Assembly (NCBI GenBank): GCA_021234155.1 | Contig: JAJEKV010000004.1 | Coordinates: 25,773,831 to 25,837,830, forward strand | Length of the DNA: 64,000 bases | From: Isoetes taiwanensis | Lineage: Eukaryota; Streptophyta; Lycopodiopsida; Isoetales; Isoetaceae | Reading direction: 5' to 3' | Shown here: piece by piece, positions 27,078-35,751 of the stretch | Layout of the letters: each line of letters begins with the position of its first letter | Position numbering within the stretch: the stretch's first letter is position 1 | The notes under the pieces: generated by a model | Told to the model about the DNA's origin: nothing | The model's input: only the letters and a program-made list of their open reading frames with translations | The model's database searches: none | Made by a program: the position numbers and the translations under genes

Positions 27078-27518
27078 TGTTACGAACCAAAGGTTAGCCA
27101 GTAATCAAAAGATCAAACATCTAGTAAACCAACACTAAAACATTAAAGAATCTCAAAACTAGGCCTTTAGCCCAAAGCTCTCCACCCAACCGAACCTGGG
27201 AAAGCAATTTATATCAAGCAAGAAGGGATTTAGGACAAACTATCCTCTCAGACACAGAGTCTATGGAAGTTGGCAAGCGGCAGTTGAAGGAGCAGAAGAT
27301 GATGGAGATGAGTCTCCCTCCAATGAGTGCACCTCTTCCCCTTATATAGGGATCAAGGAGCCTTTTTGGAAAAAGGTAAAGGTACATTGGCCAATTATAG
27401 AATCTCAATCTTTTCCAAGGTTCCATAAATATCTCAATGGTTCAGGTCTTATATTCAATTCCAATGCAACTATCTTGTTCTTGCTTTCTGAACCACTCCC
27501 CCGAGCACCACCATATCA
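27078..27518 (-). repeat. 3' LTR of the nested LTR element
   Basis: It shares long blocks with 30098-30528, for example ctcaaaactaggcctttagc, ttccccttatatagggatc and ccaaggttccataaatatct. About 70 bases at its low-coordinate end (27078-27148) are absent from the other copy. Confidence 0.85.
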
Positions 27519-27614
27519 ATTCCTTCCCTTCCCGGGATTGATCGTCCTCGATCAAGAAATTATATGGCAAATCAGCATAACCAAGTTCATGGCTACAACC
27601 TGCATAATCAGAAA

Positions 27615-27800
27615 TAGTCAAGTCCAGCCCTTTAGGCTAAAAAATTTCCAAGTCCAGCATTTAGGCTAAAATTTTCCCCCCTTTAGGCTAAAAGTTTTCA
27701 GGTACAGCCTTTAGGCTAAAAATTAAGTCCAGCCCTTTAGGCTAAAAAATTTTCAAGTCCAGCCGTTTAGGCTAAAAATTTTCAAGTCAAACTATTATGC
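27615..27800. repeat. Minisatellite, unit of about 30 bp
   Basis: The unit aagtccagccctttaggcta followed by aaaattttc repeats six to seven times with small length changes. Units are adjacent and vary, and there are no constant-length unique spacers. Confidence 0.85.
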
Positions 27801-29154
27801 TACAGACGTAATAGCTGGCTCAAGTTGTACTATACACAAATTTACATATGAAATTCTCCTACCTCCCCAAGAAGTTACAAACTTAGCTAAAGTTTTAGTA
27901 GAATTAGGAGAAACACACCTTATAATTCCACCTCAGAATTCCCCTAAGGCAAATGTAACTCAAATATCTCTTTAACTTATAATTGCAAATGCCTAAAACC
28001 TTAGGTTGCTCCATGCGTCAATAAAAGGTAAGAACATTTCCCAAAATAATTCCTTGCATGACAATTTCTATGTCCCGCAAAAACTCAATCATGATATTAG
28101 AACTTGCAAACCCAACCAAATGGTATAGTCCTTTGGGTTATGCCAATAACTACACGTATCATCTAACATGGGTTCATCAAAATTTCCAACCCAATGTGCC
28201 AAAGTAAAATAATTAGCAATGAACCATTACAATCATATCCAAGGAGGAGACCTTTATTTTAAATTATTTCTTAAGCGTCAAGATTACTTAACAAGCTTTC
28301 CAATTATGTTAAGAAAGAAGACTTTATGGTTAGATGGGTCATCCCATAGAAATACATTAGTTCTTGATGCTAAACCACGACTATTAACCTTTAAATTTCA
28401 GTTCACATGATAAGCTTATTCAAAACTCCAGATGTCTTAAAACAATTCTTCTTGGGCCCATCTAGACAAAATTCAAAGCTTGTAACAAGGTTTCAAGAAT
28501 AAGATTTTATGACTAATACAAGTGTACACTTATCGTTCAATATTGTATGACCCTTTTCCATAGTCCAAACAACCTTTACTTTTCTTTTTAAAATAGGTAT
28601 CTAATATCTCCAAAGGGCAAAATTTGATTTAGGGTATTTGCATCGTAAATAATGGTTTTAAGCAAATTAGGATTTCAAAATCAGATTGCAGATGAATGTT
28701 GATGCACTCTGCTTCGGTCATACATGTATAGATTAAAAGGCGACCTTCAATGACAAATCCAGCTGTACAGTAGATAAGATAAGATAAGAAAATCGATAAG
28801 AAGGCCCCAGAATTTTCAGGATGCCAAGCTATTTCACAGTCGCATTCAACAAAAGCAAGCTATGAAGTTAGGATTTCTGAGAAAAAATGCTTAAACGGTC
28901 TTATCTAGTCAGCAGCAAAAAGGCCGGAACATAAAGGTATAAAGCAAGCCGGATTACAGCTTTGGCACAGGATTCTATGAAGGCTTTCAGAGGGTTAACA
29001 TCTATGATGACAATCCATATAGGATCGATCTGACAGTAAAAAAAAAAAGGGGGGGCTTGACATGCTTTAGGGTCTTTGCAACAGCAAATCCAAGATCTGC
29101 CTTGCAAATTTCATAAGTTGGGCCGATTTCAACACAATAAAATATTACTCTTGA

Positions 29155-29250
29155 GGGGTTTCCGGTTGGTAAACCGGCAAGCGGCACTGCCACGAGCGGC
29201 GTTAGCTGCAAGTGGCGCTGCCGCCTGCCGGTTTACCTGCCGGAAACCCC
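29155..29250. repeat. GC-rich inverted repeat, arms of about 38 bp
   Basis: Left arm (ggggtttccggttggtaaac, cggcaagcggcac...) at 29155-29193 pairs with 29212-29250 (...gccggtttacctgccggaaa, cccc) with few mismatches. The loop is about 18 bases. It lies inside the LTR element. From 29370 to 29560 follow short direct repeats of gaaaggagctttgcc and of tttgaggctcccagctcc. Confidence 0.75.
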
Positions 29251-29899
29251 AAAGTTTGGTCGGCTATCCAACGTAAGCCGCCGTTTTTGGGAAAATTCCG
29301 TCCTTGGTGTGCCGAAGATCTCACTTCCGTTCTTGGTGCGACGAAGAGCAACCGATCCATTGTTCTGAAACGAGCTTTGTTTCGGAAAGGAGCTTTGCCA
29401 TTACTCTGAAAGGAGCTTTGCCTTTATTTTTGCCTTTGTTTCAGAAAGGATCTTTGCCATTGTTTTGGAAAGGAGCTTTGCCTGGAATTTGAGGCTCCCA
29501 GCTCCGGCAGAACACCCCTATTTTGCCTGGCATTTGAGGCTCCCAGCTCCAGCAGATCGCAACATCAAGCGCAAATGCCAACTGCAAAAACAGAGGTCCG
29601 GAGTAGAGATTTGCAGCAGGGTCCTGAATGGGAGACTCACTGGCCTCCTTTTGCCATGGGAGCCCGAAAAAATAGAGGAAACTTGAAAACCTGGAAGGAA
29701 ACTCAGAGAAAACCTGGAATCAAACACAAAAAATGTTAGGCTGCGGCTCAAGCTTTGGCAGCCGGATTCGGCTTTTGAGCATGTCACAGGACCAGGCTTG
29801 GCTATGCCAGTGGATTCTATAGCAGACAGTTGGAGCTTCAGCCAGAATACGAGCTTCAGCGCTTGCTCTCCACATCAAAGCCCTGCATTTATCTTTGGC

Positions 29900-30098
29900 G
29901 GAGCAATGGCGGCGCCGCTTGAACTATGGATAACCACGGTTTCTAATTTCAAATAAACAGGGAATATCGAGGAATTTTCCCAAAACAGTAGTTTACGACG
30001 GAGCAATGGCGGCGCCGCTTGAACTATGGATAACCACGGTTCCCAATTTTAAACAAACAGGGAACATCGAGGAATTTTTCCATAATGGCGGTTTACAA
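29900..30098. repeat. Exact-period 100-bp tandem duplication beside the 5' LTR
   Basis: The phrase ggagcaatggcggcgccgct followed by tgaactatggataaccacgg starts at 29900 and again at 30000; the copies differ at several positions. It occupies the place where the primer-binding site and the end of the 5' LTR should be, so that end was rearranged. Confidence 0.85.
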
Positions 30099-30528
30099 TT
30101 CTCAAAACTAGGCCTTTAGCCCAAAGCTCTCCACCCAACCGGACTTGCGAAAGCAAGAACATTCCAAATAGTCCATACGCAATTTATGTCAAGCAAGAAG
30201 GGATTTAAAACAAACCACCCTTAGAGAATCCTCTCTAAGGAACAAATACAGAGTTTATGGAAGCTGGCAAGCGGCAGTTAAAGGAGAAGAAGATGATGGA
30301 GATGGGTCCCCCTCCAATAAGCGCACCTCTTCCCCTTATATAGGGATCCCCTTATATAGGGATCAAGGAGCCTTTTTGGAAAAACGTAAAGGTACATGGG
30401 CCAATTATAGAATCTCATCCTTTTCCAAGGTTCCATAAATATCTCAATGGTTCAGGTCTTATGTTCAATTTCCATGCAACTATCTTGTTCTTGCTTTCCG
30501 AACCACTCCCCCAAGCACCACTATATCA
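30098..30528 (-). repeat. 5' LTR of the nested LTR element, truncated at its inner end
   Basis: Homologous to 27149-27518. It carries extra short insertions (near 30157-30180 and an 18-bp duplication of ccccttatatagggatc at 30333-30365). It lacks the last 70 bases of the LTR and any primer-binding site next to it. Confidence 0.8.
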
Positions 30529-31980
30529 TGACCATCTTGCAATAACAATGACGCAATGCCAGAAGATGCAACTGCTAGAGCAATCCAACCCCTTGCATGC
30601 ACAATCCTAGGAGAGTGTTATATAGATATGTCTTTCTAGTTCCTCCAGGGCCATTCACAAAGAAGATCCCACCACCAATCTTATCGATAACATGGTCGAG
30701 AACGGCATCATAAATGCACGTTGATCAATGTTCAACTTCTCAGAATTAGAAATACATAGTCACATAGAACATTTCCTTCTGGAATAGCATGGTTGTGTCT
30801 AGCACAGTTTCCGGTAAGTTGAAGCCCATTTCTGCTAGGCTCCTTCCAACTGATTGCATGCGATCCTCCACATCCATTAGTGCCGTGTCAATAGCATACT
30901 AACCCACTTGGCCCGTCTCAGAATAAACATCAGCCCAATTTGGTTTAGAAAATCCTCAACCAATCTTTATTCCAACTCCTTCCAAATATCAAATGGATAC
31001 AATGGGTTACATTCCAATAATATTGAAGCAAATAAGTGTCGTAGTTGACATGGCATACCCCATGTTAATACATCCTGTAGGTATTCTAGCCATTCTGAAT
31101 TATCATTCACAACATCTGCTTGATATATGCATTTTTCGTATGTCTTACACAAATGACCATCAATAGATTTCAAGCCTTTAAAAGATGTAGCTCCTGATAC
31201 ATTGCTTAGCCACATCCACAAACAAAATCGTTCACCTTGTGAGGAAGTCACAAAATACATTCTGCCCATAGATGGCATTATCTGAGTTGATGACTTGTCC
31301 AAGTGTCTTTGCTCCAAGTACATCTTGGGAAAGTCATGGTACGACAAAGTTAGGGACACTCGGTATTCATTTGCAGCTTTCACCCTAAACCAACCCATGA
31401 GAGTGGTGTCATATGCATTTTTAACAACTTCATCTGAGCATGCGCATTAAAAAGTATTGGTTGCTCATTAAAAAGGTGAACTGCCAATCGCACGACATGA
31501 GGAACCTATTCTTGTAGTCCAAACTTGAATAACTGTCATGCACCCTCAGAGGCAGAATAGTATTTGGCATTAACATATTGCTGAACTTCATCATGGTCAT
31601 TTGTTATAGTGCATGCCGTAGTCACACTCTCTTCAAAACCTTGTGCTAAGTTCACTGATACTATGTCTGGAGCCTTGTAAATGTACTTGTATAAGTATTT
31701 GACTCCTTTAATATGAGCACATATCTCTACATTAATGTGGCATCTAAAATAGCCCGACAACTGTGGATTATAGGGTACAACCCAACTATTGTCCATGTTC
31801 ATGCCATCTCGATAGACAGTTGTCCCATCATTTCTATGTCTATAACATGGGTGCCCATTGCTAATCATGGTCTGCTCTAGAAACTGTTTTGGATGCCCTT
31901 TACTACACATCCCATCAATCAAATAGAGAGCATTGGGACACGTGGGGCCAGGGCCATGCATCATCTGATGTGTAACCATC
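30529..31980 (-). pseudogene. Helitron Rep-helicase, N-terminal half (Helitron-like N domain and Walker A)
   Basis: Minus ORF 31979-31536 reads MVTHQMMHGPGPTCPNALYL, MCSKGHPKQF, GYFRCHINVEICAHIKGVKY and LYKYIYKAPD. The last blocks belong to the Rep domain and hold its conserved tyrosines. The ORF at 31398-30967 continues with LSYHDFPKMY, GATSFKGLKSIDGHLCKTYE and WGMPCQLRHLFASILLECNP. Near 30640 the minus strand reads FFVNGPGGTRKTYLYNTLLG, the Walker A P-loop with an unusual GGTRKT (usually GGTGKT). The HUH histidine motif that should precede MVTHQMM is missing, because homology stops near 32000. Several stops are present, so this copy cannot transpose alone. Confidence 0.9.
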
Positions 31981-32035
31981 TCATATAACCCAGGATTAAT
32001 TTTCTTATCTGCTCGATCGTCACTGGCGCGCCCGT

Positions 32036-32227
32036 TTGGTACAATATGGTAAGGAGATGCACATGAGGAAGCTAGGAGAGATATACAAGAAGCTAGGAGC
32101 GGCAGATGTACAGACTGTTTGTGACGATGTCGGTATTAGTAGGCTTGGTTACCGTTCTCTGTTCAAGCCACACGAAGCGTTGAAAAGAATGGGCACAAAA
32201 AAAGTATTTGCTCCTTTTATTTTATAA
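32036..32227 (+). pseudogene. Short unidentified coding fragment
   Basis: A 63-residue reading (MRKLGEIYKKLGAADVQTVC, DDVGISRLGYRSLFK) looks like a real helical protein segment, with a 'GIS..GY..L(F/Y)K' phrase. I do not recognise the family with certainty. It may be the N-terminal part of a transposase-like gene related to the one at 45290-46640. It begins just where Helitron homology stops. Confidence 0.3.
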
Positions 32228-32279
32228 ATCCCTATTCCTTGAGATAGGCATCCATGTAAAGATACCGAGACAAACATCA

Positions 32280-32640
32280 GATGTTTCTTTGTCGCCACAG
32301 GCTAAGAGAATAATACAAAGCATGGAGACCTCCAGACAACGTTTCCCACTGCCATAAACCACCTGTAGTCATTAGTAAACTCAATCCCCAAATATTTATA
32401 CTTTTTTACTTGTTCCAGAGTTTCCCCATCAAGATGCATTACTATTGATTCTCGAGAACCAACGACCATAACTTTAGTCTTAGTTTTATTCACTTTCATG
32501 CCAGTTTTTTTGCAAAACTACTCCAGCACATACAACAAACGCTGCAAACCCGTTGCTGTCCTAGAAACAAGTATCACATCATCAGCATAAAGCAAAAGTC
32601 CCAGACCTAATGTATATTGCTAGAGTAGGAGCAGTCCGAG
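32280..32640 (-). mobile_element. LINE reverse transcriptase fragment (YADD to thumb)
   Basis: The minus strand reads LLLYADDVILVSRTATGLQR, then FCKKTGMKVNKTKTKVMVVG and LEQVKKYKYLGIEFTNDYRW. These are the catalytic YADD motif and thumb of a LINE RT from the same general clade as 5190-6790. It is truncated at both ends, with one stop after the YADD block. Confidence 0.85.
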
Positions 32641-33019
32641 TAGATTGCCCTCAACATCTTTAATACCCTTTAACGTACACTTTCTTGGCTACATGTTGTT
32701 GTGGTACATGTTAAACTGCTCTTCTATATTGGGGCATAAGCATGCTACAATGTACCTTAAAAAGTACTATTTAAGGATCATAAAACTACCTAAAAAAGTA
32801 CCCAACACTATGTGATGCCTCAATAATTAATAAGTATTAAATTGGATTTATTTATTTTGGTCCTCTTCTTCCAAGAGGACAACAAGTCATTATTGTAGTT
32901 ACCTGTGCTTACTCCAAGCAGAAGCTGAATCCAATCCCAGAAGGGCTTCGACCAAGGACATTGGAATATGTATACTGGAGTTTCATCCAATCATCCAAAT
33001 CACAACTAAATCCCCAAGT

Positions 33020-34690
33020 TCATCAATAATGTCCTTGAAACTTAACTGCTCTGGTGTGATAGTCTAGACTTTGAGAACTAACCATCTGAAAATAATTACT
33101 CTCCTTATACAATATTGTCCATTTAATGGTCTTATGATTATCACATTCCCATTTATGTGGCACTTTCAGGGCTAAGTTTTCTAAATGCAAAGAATATCTA
33201 CTAGAAATTTTGAATTGTGTTTTACATTTTACAGTCCAAAACGGGCCCAATCTATCCATCCCCTCTATATCTTTCACTTTTTCGTGTGATAGCTTTGGAA
33301 GTCTTTTCACCTATGGATTTGCCAACAATTTTAGTACAAGTTCTTACCATGTTATCCACCTATCATTGATCCATAGGTCTGCCAGAGTGTGAATAGCTAC
33401 ACATCGAAGCCTTGCGTCTTTTCAGTTGTTTGAAGGATAAACACCCCACTTATGTAGTGAAGAATTCCATGTGACAAAGGAAATGAGTCAACACAGATTT
33501 TATTTTTTACTCTTTAAAGAAGCATCAATTAACCCCCTCATAATTAGAGAGTTATTGTTAGCGGCATTGAATTGAGTGACATTGAATGAAAGCTAATTTT
33601 GGAAGTTGATGTGGCAGATTTATCTTATCAACATGATGAGACTGTTGTCCCCAATACCTTATCAATTTAAGGGCAAAAGATTGAGAACTATTATGAATAG
33701 TTGTTCAGATTAATTTTGCAGCTAAAGCTATAAAAGCTCGAATTGCTATCTTCAGTTGTTCGTAATAAGCTTTTTCTGCAACTGTAGCAGAAGAAAAGTA
33801 TGCTGTGTACTTGAGATTACACTATTGGCTATTTCTATTCTACTAGCCAATGAAAAAGTAGAAGTGTACTAAATCAATTTCTTCTTTATTCTACACACAA
33901 TATTTGACCAGAGCCATGTAAATTCACATCCAAAGCCACATCTGCTAGGAACCTTCTTCTTTATGTAACCTTGTACTTCCTTCATGACTTACAGATGTTT
34001 AGCAATATTGGTTACCATTTCAGTCACATTAAAAAACGATAAAGTGCCAATGGGCAATCTTATTTTACCCCTCTTTGCATTTGAAAAAATTCAGAGAGGT
34101 TGCCATTTATGATGATAGAAGAACATGCTTTAAGATTGAAGCCATGAATCTTTGCCACAAAACTTTCAGAAAAGCCTATACATCTCACAGCTTTAAAAGA
34201 AATGGCGATTCGATAGTCTCATATGCCCTCTTAAAATCCAACCCAAAAGTAAGCATCCATGTTTAGATATCTTGTTCAAATTGGAGCCCTTCATAAGCTC
34301 CAATATAATTATCAAGTCTGTTTCTTTTAGGTAGAAAACTAGATTGAATATGATCTATCACTTTGTTTAACACACCTTTTACTCTGCTTGCCATTATTTT
34401 AGCAATAAGTTTGTAGGTTGTGTTAGTGAGAGAGATTGATCTCCATTTTCCCAAATGTAGCTGGATGTTCAACTTTAGGAACCATAGTTATGAACCCTGC
34501 ATTGATGGGGCAATATAAGCTCTCTGCTATCCATGCTCCCTGAACCAGAGTAATAATATCTTCTAAAGTGTAATGAGTATAAAATTTTGGAGGTAGCCCA
34601 TCTAGACATGGTCCTTTACTACCATATATCGATTTTAAGGTTTCTTGAATCTTTCTACTCTTGCAATAGGATTTCTTCATCTTCAAAATC
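33020..34690 (-). mobile_element. L1-type LINE relic (reverse transcriptase through C terminus)
   Basis: Minus frames from high to low coordinate: GPCLDGLPPKFYTHYT, ESLYCPINAGFITMVPKVEH, PATFGK (34620-34440); SISLTNTTYKLIAKIMASRV, KGVLNKVIDHIQSSFLPKRN and NYIGAYEGLQ (34430-34263); GFSESFVAKIHGFNLKACSS, IIINGNLSEFFQMQRGVK (about 34190-34060); and a decayed C-terminal part (TLADLWINDRWITW, 33400-33320, then 33310-33023). This is the plant L1 order. Many stops and shifts make it dead. A SINE has inserted upstream of the GPCLDGLPPKFY block. Confidence 0.85.
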
Positions 34691-34693
34691 TCT

Positions 34694-34920
34694 AGAAGAA
34701 GAAGAAGAAGAAGAAGAAGAAGAGATTTTAACGTCACGCCACAAGGCAGCGTCCTATCGGACATGTGACACTTTACAACACACCCAGATGGGTCCTGCCC
34801 CCACCACTTTACATTGCTGAAGTGGGTCCTTCCCCCACCAACTTTACATTGCATGGCCACTTTCACAACGAGGTGTTGAACCCGTGACCTTGGGTATGGC
34901 AGTTTAACGTCTTACCACAG
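34694..34920 (-). mobile_element. tRNA-derived SINE with (TTC)n tail
   Basis: On the minus strand it starts near 34920 with tgtggtaagacgttaaactg (A-box-like), then a good B box gggttcaacacc (34872-34883) at tRNA-like spacing, then a unique body with the phrase caatgtaaagttggtggggg present twice, ending in (CTT)n at 34694-34721. A Pol III promoter at the head with a simple-repeat tail is the SINE plan. It lies inside the L1 relic. Confidence 0.7.
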
Positions 34921-35751
34921 GATTATAGAAATCATCCTTTTACTTATTTTATGCATTTGCTCCTCTTTAAAGAGTCAACATAGTATCCTCTTCCCTTGTT
35001 AGTGTATGTACATTTGCTTCTTATTGCCAGAGTCTTGGCTTCTTGCTCTTCAATGTGCTTAACGTGTATCTCAAGGTTATTTCTTGCTTGCTGCAATACC
35101 ATTATTATTCGTATCTGCAGAGAGCTTTTCCCTTACTTCTTTAACTTCTCTCTAAGTTCTATCTCTTCCTGTTTTGAGTCTTGTTTTTTTTACATAAAAA
35201 ATCAATCCAAACTTTTAACTCAGGATTGGAGTATGCTGGAAGAGCTGGATTTGGAGCCACATACATACTAGACGAAGAAAAAAGAGCCCGTGAGGAAATA
35301 GTCAACGGGTTTGTAAGTGTCAAAGAGATAGATAGATATAGTTTTTCGTGTCTACAAAGAAGCCGAAACTTATGAGACACACCCCTATGAGACCTGATCG
35401 GCCAAGGGTCGAAATTAGGGAGGTTCCTCCCCAAAATATCTGATTAATGTTGGAAATATCCGATTTGCTAAAGTAGATGCAGACAAATTTCCGGTCAAAA
35501 TTTCAAAAAAGTAGTGCTAAATCCGGCAATTTTTCTCAAAAATCCGGTAAGCATAAATGACATGCGGCATTTTTTGCTGGTTAGTGCGAAATCTAAATTG
35601 AAGCCTGCCTGATCCCCACCACTGTAGATGGCTAAAGTGAGGGGCCCCTGATGATAACGGCCCAAGAAACCGTTAGATGCAACATTGTAGCGCCACAAGG
35701 GTATGAACAACCCTAAACCCAAACCCAAACCCACCCAATGAACCCAGAATC
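34921..35751. other. Upstream region of the U11/U12-35K gene
   Basis: No gene is recognised. The run aaacccaaacccaaacccac (about 35715-35735) just before the start codon resembles plant telomere-like (telo-box, AAACCCTA) promoter elements; ccctaaacccaaacccaa at 35711 is close. Such boxes are common in promoters of plant translation and RNA-processing genes. That is inference from resemblance only. Confidence 0.4.

Larger units (their letters stand above)
27078..30528 (-). mobile_element. Non-autonomous LTR retrotransposon (no gag/pol) inside the Helitron
   Basis: Two direct repeats bound the element: 27078-27518 and about 30098-30528. In minus orientation the LTR begins TGATATGGTGGTGC (rc of 27505-27518) and ends GGTTCGTAACA. 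A purine tract (gggaagggaaggaat on the minus strand, 27519-27533) lies just upstream of the 27078-27518 copy, so that copy is the 3' LTR. Flanks cgacc (27073-27077) and tgacc (30529-30533) are a probable 5-bp target duplication with one mismatch. The interior has no retroviral-type protein, only minisatellites and an inverted repeat, so it must have moved by help in trans. Confidence 0.85.

Noticed and set aside
27615-27800. CRISPR array
   Set aside because: Repeats are contiguous minisatellite units without unique spacers, in a plant genome and inside an LTR element.
34587-34820. + strand 77-residue ORF with a Glu run
   Set aside because: It reads the (GAA)n tail of a minus-strand SINE and the antisense of the L1.
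34870-34920. tRNA gene
   Set aside because: The boxes belong to a longer SINE-type unit with an unrelated body and a (CTT)n tail; there is no complete cloverleaf.
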